The notes under the pieces are model-generated. The model saw nothing but the letters and a program-made list of their open reading frames with translations. It did no database searches and was not told the origin of the DNA. Below, in pieces: positions 32,870 to 43,376 of a stretch of 64,000 nucleotides of DNA. Source of the DNA: Ianthella basta (taxonomy: Eukaryota; Porifera; Demospongiae; Verongiida; Ianthellidae). Every line of letters begins with the position of its first letter. Within the stretch, counting starts at the first letter, position 1. Made by a program: the position numbers and the translations under genes. The stretch covers positions 4,226,536 to 4,290,535 of the forward strand of contig OZ025888.1 of NCBI GenBank assembly GCA_964019415.1, given 5' to 3'.

Positions 32870-33205
32870 CGTGTTGCATATGAGGGAGAAGCAGAAGAAG
32901 AACTATGACAAAAGACAGGAGCTGAAACCCCTGAATCCTAGAGATAGTATGTGGATCCCAGGAATGCAAGGAGATACGGAAGGGTGGAGACGGAAATCTC
33001 ACCAAAGACATACAGGGTGTCTACACCATATGGATAGTGCAAAGAAATTGCCAAAACCTATTACCATGCAATTCCCAATCCACCTACTTTGTTTGGTAAT
33101 AACCACTACGAGGACATCCCAGAGCCTTCTTCTTTGCCACCCACTAAATACCCTTCGGTAGCAACTACTCCATCTGCAACTGAAACAAGTTAAACCAGAG
33201 AGCAC
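32870..33205 (+). mobile_element. Ty3/gypsy-like integrase C-terminal remnant
   Basis: Directly after the WD40 fragment, in several frames, come REKQKKNYDKRQELKPLNPR, SMWIPGMQGDTEGW, a short PKPITMQFPIHLLC-like region, and codons for EPSSLPPTKYPSVATTPSAT. The first two recall the linker after the integrase core in Ty3/gypsy polyproteins (basic Lys/Arg block, then a Val-Trp-Ile-Pro type motif). No core Asp-Asp-Glu domain or LTR is seen. The last part recurs at 49840-49900. Confidence 0.45.
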
Positions 33206-33935
33206 CAAACTCACAGTGGACATACTTTGGTAATGCCTGACCGTTACATGGCCAACCTTGTGATGGACACCTTTATCTAACATCCCCATAGCTAGAAGAG
33301 GAGATGTAGTAGTAGGTTGTGTGACATCGTGTATTCTGTACTATTGATTAGATAAGTGCTGTATGATTTCATTAAGATAAGAGACCACTTGCGTTATTGC
33401 CTGCTACCTTACCTTGTGTTAGCTGTCATTGGTCTGCATGCTGTCCATTTGAATTGAGACAATCCGAAGGCGTTACTGTTACATAATGTTTGACTAGCAC
33501 AGTAAAATGTTATCAGGATGCAACAACAGTGCATGAAAATATTTGCAATCTACGTATGTAGCTATGTATACAGAAACATGCCCATTACAGCTGACATTTG
33601 TGTTCCCTTCATCTTCACTTCATCGCAACTGCATATTCACTGGCCTCCAACAATTGAATCTGAATTCCTTGTCATTATGGCAGCTGCATTGCTACTTGCT
33701 CTATACAGCTAGAGCTCATGCAGTCACCAACTAATTATTCTTCATGAAGAAGGTACATCTGCCAAAGGTGGATGCTCTTGCTATTTACTCAAAACTTAAG
33801 TAGCAAGTTCATATATAGTACTACTGGATCAAATGACTGTATTAGTGTATGCACTATAGTATATACGTAAACCAACAGCAGACACATTCATGTTTACACC
33901 AGAAAGTCAACCACGAATTGAATACTGTATCAATT

Positions 33936-34046
33936 GAAGTGAGGGCTTCTCAGCTGGCTCAGGCATCAGAAAGGGTTGGTTCTCTAATACCAGCTTCACG
34001 TTTCAACCCTGTTGTGAAGCTGGTATTAGAGAACCAACCCTTTCTG
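33936..34046. mobile_element. Penelope-like foldback insertion, 111 bp, with 12-bp target duplication
   Basis: The insertion is flanked by ACTGTATCAATT at 33924-33935 and 34047-34058. Inside, AGAAAGGGTTGGTTCTCTAA and the following bases form a perfect inverted repeat of about 32 bp with the right end (to TTTCT). The same ends with a longer loop occur at 53605-53766, where a hammerhead-like motif is present. Confidence 0.8.
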
Positions 34047-34833
34047 ACTGTATCAATTAACAATCGCCAACTCTGCATCCACATCAAGAGGATGGCAAAG
34101 TTGCACTTATATGAAGATTGCATGAGGTAGAAGAGCATCTGGACTAGATAACTCAATATCTATATAACATCATATGTCAAACAATAGCACAACAAGACTT
34201 TGACGTATGTTGCTTCCTTTAATTTTATGGGATGATCCATGTAAATGCACAATATCAATTCTCACATTGTATTCTGTATTTTACCTCACTTCTTGCTCAG
34301 CAATGGCACTAAGGCACTCCTCCTTTCATTCTGTCTGTTAAAGCTAGATGAACAATGATACTGCTTTACGCATGGAGAAACGGAGTAGTGCACCCAGCAA
34401 TTGAAGCATAATTATTAAGCATTAAGAACAATGACTACAGAATAAAGAATAAAGTACAATGCACATGAAGCTATGCATACAATGTCTTAGCCCTTGGCGC
34501 CCCATTTGTTCAGTGCATGACAGCACATGAGATTAAGTTACATTTCATTGTGAACTGACTTATGAATATCTCACACTACAGCACTGATCTAATTGTGAAG
34601 CAGGTGCTCAAGTGGACAGCAATAACAAGCATACAATATATTCCATATTTTAGTAGGTGTTCATGGCTATGGTCCATTAGGAAGCCACTAGTAAACATGG
34701 GCAAATAGCTATAACATGTAGACTGCCAGAAGCCATGCAAGTGTCTCCCAACTAGTGTCTTCAGTACCATAGTATCCATAGCAGTATCACAGGAGGACAA
34801 CAGCCCAGTGCTCAACTTTGGACAGTTCTAACA

Positions 34834-37092
34834 ATGAAGGTGCTGTTGGTTCTCCTTGGACTCATCACAGCCAGTCTCCAAACAGGTAGGAGGGGCTTAG
34901 GAGTGATAGCTAGGGATAGAGGGAGTTGAGGAGTTATTGTGTGGTACCATCCACATGACTCACAGGAGAGGCAACTGTTATAGTGAAGATCAGGGCTTAC
35001 AATGCTAGTGGAAGACTCTACACTGAGTCAGGAAATGCAATCAGAATCACCAGCTTCACACTGGGAACAAGAGTTCTTCTGACCTGTGATGTGACAGGAC
35101 TACCTGAGGGGAGTGAGGTGACCAGATACAAGTGGTACCACAGGTGCCCTCAAATGGGGTGTGTGGCACAAGAGATAGAAGAGGGAACCCCCTACTACAG
35201 AGCAGTGACTGACACTCTATTGGTGGATGTCACTTCCCATGATAAGGGAGGGAGGTACTATTGTGATGCTGAGTATGGCAATGAACAGAGCATGAGAGGC
35301 TTCACATCAGCAATCAGTGTAACAGGTTAGTGAGTTCATCAAGCCATAATGATGTAGGTCTGGATGACAACACTGTTAACTCCACTCTACATCTACACGT
35401 ATGTTCTGCAGATAGCCCTGGTCCATTCCTGTTTACCCCCAACTCCCTCCTCCTTGAGAACACTCTTATTACTGACCTACAACAGATAACAGAAAATGGA
35501 CAACAGAGAATAACCTGTGGAGGTGGGGTTGGAAGGATATTCCGAGTGGATTTTGCAGACCAAGTGGTTGCCGATGGGAGCATTTCACAACAGCATCTTC
35601 ATACAAATGGACGTTATTATTGCTTGGTCCTCTCAATGAAGAGGATCTACTTTAGTATTTTCTTCAACAACTTCAGTGAGTCCATTACACATGCAGAGGA
35701 TGCAAAGGTGTACACATGTCCTAAAAGTGAAGCATATACACTTTCCACAGCTTCCCTGCCTACACCAATCATACACACCAGTGCTGGAACGTGGACTTTC
35801 ACATCACCAGATGGCAGCCAAGTGGAGAGATATATTGTAGAGTTTGAGTGCAGGGTACGAAACATCACATTTGTAGAGAAGTACATGAGTGTCAGTGCTA
35901 ATAGTGAAGGAACTGGACGAGTAGCAAGAGATGTATCATGTTTTGGAGGACTAGGCCAGCTCTACAGAGTGAAGGTGTGGTCAGTTAGTGGACACAACAT
36001 CAGTCAACAGCCAGCAGTGAGATGTTTTAGACCAGATGGGCAATGCAGAGAAGGTAGGGGAGGCATGCAAAGAAATGTGGGGTTCTGACTTGCTACAGGT
36101 GGCTCTGAATATGCGTGGGTATGGTCAGCATCTGCGTATTACTGCATGCTCTAATGCATAACTATGGAGATATGTACGTTCCTATATTTCAAACATCATG
36201 CCATGCATCTTCCAGTTATTGACTGATTTGGTTCGCTGACTTCCAACAACAGAATTTGACCTCCCTATCATATTACAACAGCTTTGTACCTTGCATGCAC
36301 TCTAGCTATAGCTCAAGTCACGATGTAGTGCTCCATGTAGCAATTATGTTAGACTGCTAAAGGTATATATACACTCCTGCCATTGTTCAAATGTCCAAGT
36401 TCACAGTGTTACTGATTACAATGATTATCATCATGTGCATTAGATGGACCAACTACAAGCACAGTGATGACACCAACAACCATAGGCAGCAGATCTAGAG
36501 GAAGTCCAACTCCAACAATAGTGGCTACCACATCAGCAATGACTGACTTGCCACCACTGTCACCCTCCTTACCAAATGGACAACAAGGTTAGTGCCTAAT
36601 GAAAACTGAGGTATGATAGCTTTATGACTAAATTATTACCCAATACAAAGCATTGTAGGAACGTAGTTACACCTATTGGATAGATTTGAGGAAACTCTAG
36701 TAAAATCTGTCCAAGGTGAGTCGTTGTAGCCATTTCAGACATTTTGTTCTTTGTGGCCTTTGTCATTGCTTCCATTAATAGGTACTTTATCAACAGTGCT
36801 GCCAATATCCATTGGTGCACTAATGGTTCTTGTGGGCATAGCCACATTCACTGCTGGTGTGGTGATGTTGGTAAGAGCCAATCACAGGAGGGTACTGGAC
36901 CACTCCCCCAAGTCACCTCCTCCTGGGACTGATCACTATGAGGTGGTGGATGAAGGAAAGAAGAGCACACCTCTTGGTGCAGGGGTCTACGAGGAGGTAG
37001 ACAAGCAGGACACAGAGGGACACAACAAGCTCTATCAGGAGCTAGACCTGATGAAGGTGGAGAGGAGCGAGTATGAATCAGTAAAAGCTTAA
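34834..37092 (+). CDS. Ig-domain transmembrane receptor 5, type A tail, intact
   Basis: Exons: 34834-34885, 34966-35325, 35412-35675, 35751-36053, 36444-36587, 36782-37092; 1434 nt, 477 residues. Ig-like 1 has LLTCDV, YKWYH, the extra pair in HRCPQMGC and GGRYYCDAEY. Ig-like 2 is the shorter subtype ending in SMKRIYFSIFFNN, with ITCGGG and RYYCLVL as its cysteine strands. The FN3-like domain has FECRVRNITF and YRVKVWSVSG. The stalk is Thr/Ser/Pro-rich (PTTIGSRSRGSPTPTIV). The transmembrane segment is followed by four tyrosine motifs, the last YESV. Intron 3 (35676-35750) is exactly 25 codons long and stop-free in frame, so unspliced RNA would also be translatable. This is the cleanest member of the array. 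Confidence 0.87.
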
Positions 37093-37821
37093 CCAATATA
37101 TATGTTTATATAGTGTGTGCTTAATATACTTAGCACATCTACACATAACTTATAATTGGTTATAGCTACACAAGTGAGTGTGCTAAGAAACCTAGTAGCA
37201 TACAGTTTGTCTGGTTGGTATATATGGTGTATACTACTCCATGTGTTGGATCTTCTGAAATGTCAATGCATATACATTAGTACTACCTTTCTGAACTACG
37301 TACTGTACAAGACAACTTCAACGTTAGTGGCCTCTTGATGTATTGTAGAACTCCCTTTCCTTGCAATTTCACAATCAACCTAGCAATGAGGATCATACCT
37401 ATTTGCTTTCGGTGCTGCTGAGCACAAGACCATACATACAGAGCCACTGAAGAGCCTTACAACCAATGCTGTACTGGTCCCTCTCCACTGATTGGAGTCA
37501 AGCTGTGTTCTTGCTACTAGCTGACATACCCACCCTTTGGGTGGGTCTCTCCGCGTGCTCAGCGCACATTGGCTGGATTTGACATAACATTCTTTTGGTG
37601 GAATGAAAGGCTGTACGTTGTCAAGGGCTGCAAGAGTAGTTAAAATGGCTGGTTCCCAGCCTATCACAAGCCAGCGACTCGGTTCCTTACAAGTTTTGAA
37701 CTACCTGCACAGGTAGCAATGGAGGCTGGCTGCTATAACAATGGTAGAGTTTAATTCTAACATTTGCCGACAACGAACTAGGGGATCTCCAGCAACCACA
37801 AGTCCTAGAGACCAATAATTA

Positions 37822-37878
37822 ACAAGTATTTTGAGTTAAGAAACTCGTGGGGCTGCCGCCCCCACTCAAAATACTTGC
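37822..37878. repeat. Small foldback repeat
   Basis: CAAGTATTTTGAGT and its exact reverse complement ACTCAAAATACTTG enclose a GTGGGGCTGCCGCCCC core. A diverged copy lies in gene 3 at 26414-26485, so this is a dispersed family. Confidence 0.7.
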
Positions 37879-38044
37879 TCCCTTCGGTCGCTGCTCTGTC
37901 ACTCACGACTGGTAAACATGACATTGTGTCATATGCTTCAGTGACCTCAGCACACACACACACACACCTCCTCCTCCTCTGCACACATTTGGACATTGGG
38001 CAGGATTCAAGACACAACGTTATAACACTATGGCAGTCTAAGTC

Positions 38045-38200
38045 CAGTAAATGAGAGACCTCCACTCATCTCGGTCTTGTACTACTTGTTGCCAGTTGGG
38101 TATAGATGCTAGGTCTCTGTTCAGTAGGTCAACCCATCGCTGTTGAGTTCCACCAGGCAGCCTTTTCTTTCTTTTTGGGCAGCACCGCAGCATCTGCTTC
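38045..38200 (-). mobile_element. LINE ORF2 C-terminal remnant
   Basis: The - strand frame reads PKRKKRLPGGTQQRWVDLLN, then DLASIPNW and VVQDRDEWRSLI. A basic Arg-Lys-Pro-Gly block, Arg-Trp-x-Asp, and a final Asp-Arg-x-x-Trp-Arg motif are characteristic of the extreme C-terminus of many non-LTR retrotransposon endonuclease/reverse transcriptase proteins. Only about 50 codons remain and they run into a CA microsatellite at the 5' side. Confidence 0.6.
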
Positions 38201-38257
38201 ACACACACACACACACACACACACGCGCACGCACGCACGCACACACACACACACGCA

Positions 38258-38323
<66 letters not shown>
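38200..38323 (+). repeat. (CA)n/(CGCA)n microsatellite
   Basis: AC units alternate with GCAC blocks and end in a pure AC run of about 48 bp. The repeat lies at the end of the LINE remnant. Confidence 0.95.
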
Positions 38324-38325
<2 letters not shown>

Positions 38326-38834
38326 GGTATTACCTAATACCTGATACCTGATACCCGTGTATTGTACATCAATTATTCGTTATTTACCATTCATCCATTC
38401 ACCACTATTAACTATGTATTGTAAATTATCTATTTAAACCTTATCCATCCACCATTATTACCCATGTATTGTACTGTACTGTCTTGTACCAGTACCTGCA
38501 TGAAAATCTACCATAATTATGAAGTTAATTACATTGGTGTGTAAACCCATGAACACCTCACTGTAGCAATAGGTATGTAGTAGCGATAGTGGTAGTGGCT
38601 TATATTGGTGAAGCAGGTCTCTGTCCAAGTAGACATGTGCAGGCAATACATAAGCAAGTGCATATATACCTAACAGTGTAGGTGTTCATGGTTACTGTCA
38701 ATTTGGAAGCCACTTGTAAGCCTGGAAAATTAGGCTGCAGAAGCCACCAAGTGGTTCCCAATTAGTGTCCTCTACAGCACAATAGTTTCAGAGAAGGACA
38801 ATAATTCAGTCTTCAACTTCATAGAGCACTGCCA

Positions 38835-40231
38835 ATGAAGGCGCTGGTGGCCGTACTGGGACTCATCACAGCCAGTCTCCAAACAGGTAGGAGGGGCTTA
38901 GGAGTGATTGCCATGGATAGAGGGAGTTGAGGAGTTATTGTGTGGTACCATCCACATGACTCACAGGAGAGGCAACTGTTATGGTGAAGATCAGGGCTTA
39001 CAATGCCAGTGGAAAACTCTACACTGAGTCAAGAAATACAATCAGAATTGCCAGCTTCACACTGGGAACAAGAGTTCTTCTGACCTGTGATGTGACAGGA
39101 CTACCTGAGGGGAGCGAGGTGATCAAATACAAGTGGTACCACAACTGCACTAGACCAATGTGTGAGATACCAGAGGGAACTCCCACTACAGAGCAGTGGA
39201 TGACACTCTATTGGTGGATGTCATTTCCCATGATTTGGAAGGGAGGTACTATTGTGATGCTGAGTATGGCAATGAACAGAGCATGAGAAGTTTCACATCG
39301 GCAATCAGAGTAACAGGTTAGTGAGTTCATCAAACATAATTATGTAGGTCTGGATGACAGCATTGTTTGACTATTCCACTTTATATCTATGTTCTGCAGA
39401 TATCCCTGGTCCATTCCTGTTTACTCCCACTTCCCTTCTCCTTGACAACACTCTTACTACTCACCTTCAGCAGATAACAGGTACAACTCAAGTGCACCAA
39501 TCCATGTACATATCCCTAACATGGGTATTGATCTTTTGCTTTTAGGCACAGCAATTGGCACATTCATTGGAGTTGGGATTGGTGTAGGTGTTTTCCTCCT
39601 CCTTTCAGTGTTGACCCTGGTGGGCATAATCTTGGTAGTAGTGGTGGTGAGGAGGAAGGTAACTTATAAGCAGAAAGGAGACTCAAAAATGGAACACAAT
39701 CCATACTACAACAATGCATTGGTGGCTAAGCAAGGAAATGAGATGGAAGAGAAATGTCTAGGTGCTGGTCACGACTATGTTTATGCTGATATGAATGAGG
39801 GAAAAGGCTCTATGGTTGATGGTTTTGATCCATATGAAGATGTCGATGGCAAAGCACAGATCAAAGCTGCAATGAAACAAGCACCAAAAGAATCCTCCAC
39901 CCTAGTCAGTGTGACCAACATTGGGGATCTGTATGCAGTTGTGGACAAGAGCAAGAAGAAAGGGGCAGAGAAGGAGAAAGAAACTGTCACAAACAAAGAA
40001 GATCTGTATGCCATGCCAATGAAGAAGAAAGGCAAGTTAATGGAGACAGGGGAAGGAGTGGTGGAGAGTGGAGGTGTGAAAAAGGGAGAAGAGAATGACA
40101 ACATGGTAGGGGTCATGTATGAGCCAAAGGCAGACAGTGAGTCTGTGCAGCAGATTGAAGGAGACAGCAAGGCTTCGAATGTTGAGATGCTCTATGCAGT
40201 CGTGGATAAGAGTCGTAAGAAGAAACAGTGA
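38835..40231 (+). pseudogene. Ig-domain receptor 6, type B tail, ectodomain deleted and frameshifted
   Basis: Leader 38835-38886 (MKALVAVLGLITASLQTG) is open. The Ig-like 1 exon 38967-39316 is 350 nt: one base is missing in the Gly-Thr-Pro-Tyr-Tyr region near 39182, so the frame ends in TWKG-type nonsense. The Ig-like 2 exon keeps only its first 81 nt (39400-39480), ending ACAG before GTACAA, which can act as a new donor. The FN3-like and stalk exons are gone. A 65-bp intron then leads to the intact type B tail exon at 39546. Leader joined to the short exon and tail (skipping Ig-like 1) would give an open 272-codon frame, a membrane protein with almost no ectodomain. Confidence 0.75.
39546..40231 (+). 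CDS. Type B transmembrane and cytoplasmic tail exon, fully open
   Basis: This terminal exon (686 nt, phase 1 start, stop TGA) encodes a glycine-rich transmembrane segment (GTFIGVGIGVGVFLLLSVLT, then a Val-rich stretch), an Arg-Arg-Lys stop-transfer, and a roughly 190-residue hydrophilic tail. Tyrosine motifs include PYYNN (Grb2-type Tyr-x-Asn), DYVYADM (Tyr-x-x-Met, PI3K-type), PYEDVD (Src-family SH2-type), LYAVVD twice, LYAMPM and MYEPKA. The tail has lysine-rich blocks and ends SRKKKQ. It is closely similar to 59598-60283. An in-frame ATG (39521) just upstream in the intron would allow MGIDLLLLGTAIGTF as an alternative start. Confidence 0.75.
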
Positions 40232-40451
40232 AAAATGACTTTTCTTCCATAACAATATAGTTTTCAGATACCAAGAACATGTGTGCAAATTAACTCATTC
40301 AACCTTATCTCAATCATTCTGTTATTTTGCTGTGGTGGTGAACTCACGATTTAATCATTAGTATTAAATTTTGTTTATGTATATACAGTATGATGGGATG
40401 AGATAAGACGGAGGATGAGAGGCACATTACTATACACTGTCATTGTAGAGT

Positions 40452-40625
40452 ACAGTGAAACCTGTCTATGACAGCCACCTGTGGGCCAGTTATAATCGGC
40501 CTTTTATAGAGAGGTGGCTGCATTGCAGAGTTAGACTGCAACGCTGATGCGTGGGCCCAGGGAGGCTGACTGTTTTAGAGAGGTGGCTGCCCTGTACACT
40601 GACCATTTTTAACAGGTTCCACTGT
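40452..40625 (+). mobile_element. 174-bp MITE with 14-bp inverted ends
   Basis: The ends ACAGTGAAACCTGT and ACAGGTTCCACTGT are inverted repeats with one mismatch. The body has two TAGAGAGGTGGCTGC blocks. Related copies lie at 60498-60675 (+) and in a CDC5L intron at 8409-8540 (-). Confidence 0.75.
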
Positions 40626-41087
40626 GTATAGCTGTAGTAATAAAAGTAGAACATTTTGCATGACATTGTTTATACAACTAGACAGTCTAGCAGTGCCAAA
40701 CTCCCTGTTGTGATATTGATCTGCTACATGAAGTGCTCCCATTTTCAATAATATGTGTAACAGAGCTGAGTGTAGTCTAGCAAGCCAGACTATAAGCTGA
40801 GTGTTGGCTTCATGTCACATGACTGTCGCTTGTCCTTTTATGTGTTGATTCTATGTCATGCAATTAATTAGCTTGTTACTATGAATGTATTTTCAGTAGC
40901 GCAGGCCATGAACACCGCTTTGTCTTTCTTTGTACATTGTCTTGTATCCTATATAATTAGCATTTACTCAGTTTGCGATTGCCTTAGTGCTCAGTGCAGT
41001 TGCCAAGTGTACCCGCGACCGTTGCGTGCATGCTCCCTCCCAGCGACCCCCCGTCGATCATCGGGCCACAGCACAGTACTATAGTAA

Positions 41088-41153
41088 GTTCCATGATGTT
41101 TTTGCATCCTGATCAAAGTATATTTTGACCAGGATGCAAGAACAACATGGAAA
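41088..41153. ncRNA. Perfect-loop hairpin, miRNA-precursor-like or tiny foldback
   Basis: The two arms of 29 nt (TTCCATGATGTTTTTGCATC at the left) pair along their length with two mismatches and one G-U pair around a loop of about 6 nt. The paralogous block at 61787-61851 also keeps a stem despite sequence change. Whether it is transcribed is unknown; it may equally be a small transposon footprint. Confidence 0.35.
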
Positions 41154-41445
41154 TTGCTGTACGTATTCATGTGTACAGAAATGTATCAATTGAAATTTAC
41201 CTTTGAAAAAACATTGTTGTTCCGTTCATCTCCATTTCAATTCTTGAACACCTCTGTCCTCCATGCAACCATTGAACCTTAGCTCCCTATCATTACAGCA
41301 TCTTCATTGCTATATTCATCTTTTAGCTAAAGCTCAGTCAGTCCAACTATACTTGACGAAACAGGTACATACAACTGCCAAAGATGCATGAAGCTAGACG
41401 AATTCCACTATAACAATCAATACTACATGTACATCAATCAGCAAT

Positions 41446-41486
41446 AGCTGACTTATCATCATCCACATCAAGTGGACCGCACGGTT
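41446..41486 (+). pseudogene. Relic 3' part of a stalk exon
   Basis: ATAGCTGACTTATCATCATC followed by CACATCAAGTGGACCGCACG and GTTTGC matches the end of the family's stalk exon with its donor. The same relic is present at 62150-62196. Confidence 0.55.
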
Positions 41487-41577
41487 TGCATTTACATGCA
41501 AACTGCATGAAGTATAGGATAGTGTTCTGACTAAGAAATGTACATAAGTCAATACTGAGCATAACAATTGTGAGAAA

Positions 41578-41780
41578 CAACTGCCAATATCCATTGCTAT
41601 ACTACTTGTTCTTGCATAGCCACATTCACTGCTGGTGTGGTGATGTTGGCAAGAGCAAATCACAGGAGGGTACTGGACCACTCCCCCAAACCACTCTGAG
41701 AGGACACAACAAGCAATATACATCAGGAGCTGGACCTGATGAAGATAGAGCAGAGCGAGTATGCATCCATGAAAGCTTAA
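41578..41780 (+). pseudogene. Truncated type A tail exon after receptor gene 6
   Basis: It has homology to the type A transmembrane/tail exon from CTGCCAATATCCATTG to the final TAA, but the start is degraded and about 110 bp covering the first two tyrosine motifs (YEVV and YEEV) is deleted. It has no leader or ectodomain exons of its own. Confidence 0.85.
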
Positions 41781-42579
41781 GCAAAATGCCTGTTTAAGTG
41801 AATGCTACATGATTACATAGTATGTTTTACAGTGCATTTTTACAGAGTGTAATTAATATCATTTTTATCACATCTACACATACCGTATTCAATTACGATC
41901 ATAATAATTGCTATTATACTAGAGAGTGCACTTCCTGGTTGATGTAGTAAAGCGTATAGCTACCAATAACTGTATGTATTAACTGATCATCTAAATGTCA
42001 CTGCACATATACCTTTCTGAATTACAAAGAGAGTATCAGTATTAGTGGCCTGTTCATGTATTGTACAATTGTCTTCAATAATGTGCTCAATCAACTTGGC
42101 ACTGTGGATCATATTCATTTTGCTTTCAGTGCTGCTGAACACAAGACCATACATAACCACTCACAGAGCCTTACATGTCCCCATTCAGCTCTGGTCCATC
42201 TCCACTGAGAGGAGTTTAGCTGTGTTCCTGCTTTGCACTTGCCACCTTCTAGTCTATATTTTAAGATACTGGTCATACTAACCACAAACTGTACCACATA
42301 TGAGTATAGTGGCTTACCATTATATGCCATGCATGGAATCAAAGCAAATTTCAGCTAATTAAGTGTATAGCAAGCAATGCAGGCACACAGGAGTGCCACC
42401 CTGAAGCTGATCCCACACCATGTGTATGATCATTCACCTCACATCCTGCATGCTCAGCAATGGGACTAAGGGACTAGCTCCTCTATGGGCAGGTCACTCA
42501 TAGGTATGTCTGACTCCACACCATCCATACCCTTTTGGTCTTTGTATACTATTATATGGACAGTGATATAGCTTACATG

Positions 42580-42783
42580 GAATGAACGGATTCAGAACCA
42601 TCCTTGTCACTGTGGAGGTTGGGTCAAGGGAGTTCCTCCACAAACAGAGCCTCAACAACCTCTACACCCTAGTGAAGGCGCCCCACAAGGACAAGTTGGC
42701 TCTGAAAACGGAGATGATCCACAGAGCAATCTCGGGTTCCTTCCTCATCTGGTGCTGCTGCAACTGGCTGCTCTCTGGCTGAC
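42580..42783 (+). mobile_element. Possible retroelement-derived coding fragment
   Basis: The 66-codon frame reads GFRTILVTVEVGSREFLHKQ, SLNNLYTLVKAP and MIHRAISGSFLIWC. The Val-Glu-Val-Gly-Ser-Arg-x-Phe and Ser-x-x-Ile-Trp pattern resembles the C-terminal part of proteins associated with sponge and cnidarian non-LTR elements, but I cannot name the family. Paralogous flanks lack it, so it looks like an insertion. Confidence 0.3.
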
Positions 42784-43376
42784 AGCTCTGTGCTTGTGGT
42801 ACCATGCATATGCATGCTTCGCATATATCATTTTGTTCATATTAGGAGGCTCAGCTTGTACTGTGCTTGCTTGTCCTTCAGAACATTTGGCAGTGTTGGG
42901 ATCCCCTCCACACACCTGTCCCATTAGTGCATACAATCACATGTATTTGTACCCGCTTTGCAAAAATAATGGTGACAAGTGTAAAGAAAGGTAGTGCTGC
43001 CATCAGCAGAAATGTAAAGAACAAGTGATGAGAGATTGAAGTGCATGTGAAGTATAGACACTGTACCATACAATATCTTATCCCTCAGCTAACCAGGTGC
43101 ATGGATGCAAATGAAATTTTACATCCATGCACCAATACATTTTAAGGTGAACTGTCTCATGACCATCTCACATAGTGGCAGTGAATTGTGAAGTATAATA
43201 GTATAGGTAATCAAGTAGTCAGGCAATGACATGTAACATATTAGGTGTTTGTGGTTACTGTCCATGAGGAAGCCACTTGTAAACACTGTCAGGAAGCCAC
43301 CAAGCGGCTCCCAAGAACTCTACCATAGTATCAAGGGAGGGCAATATCCTTGTGCTTCACATAAGGAACTCTAACA

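Larger units (their letters stand above)
31659..34833. other. Intergenic DNA between receptor genes 4 and 5
   Basis: It holds the same composite block as 22.5-24.8 kb: decayed 5' flanks, a striatin-like fragment, an integrase-like remnant, a relic stalk, a Penelope-like foldback insertion and the 5' flank of gene 5. No intact gene is seen. Confidence 0.6.
37093..38834. other. Intergenic DNA between receptor genes 5 and 6
   Basis: It contains the shared 3' flank (to about 37510), a stretch of non-family sequence (37520-37900) with a small foldback repeat, a LINE C-terminal remnant on the - strand (38045-38200), a CA/CGCA repeat (38200-38323) and the 5' flank of gene 6. Confidence 0.6.
40232..43376. 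other. Intergenic DNA between receptor genes 6 and 7
   Basis: The first 1.6 kb is shared with 60284-62530 and includes a MITE, a hairpin and a truncated type A tail fragment. Then come a shared 3' flank (about 42040-42240), a possible retroelement fragment (42580-42780) and the 5' flank of gene 7. Confidence 0.6.
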
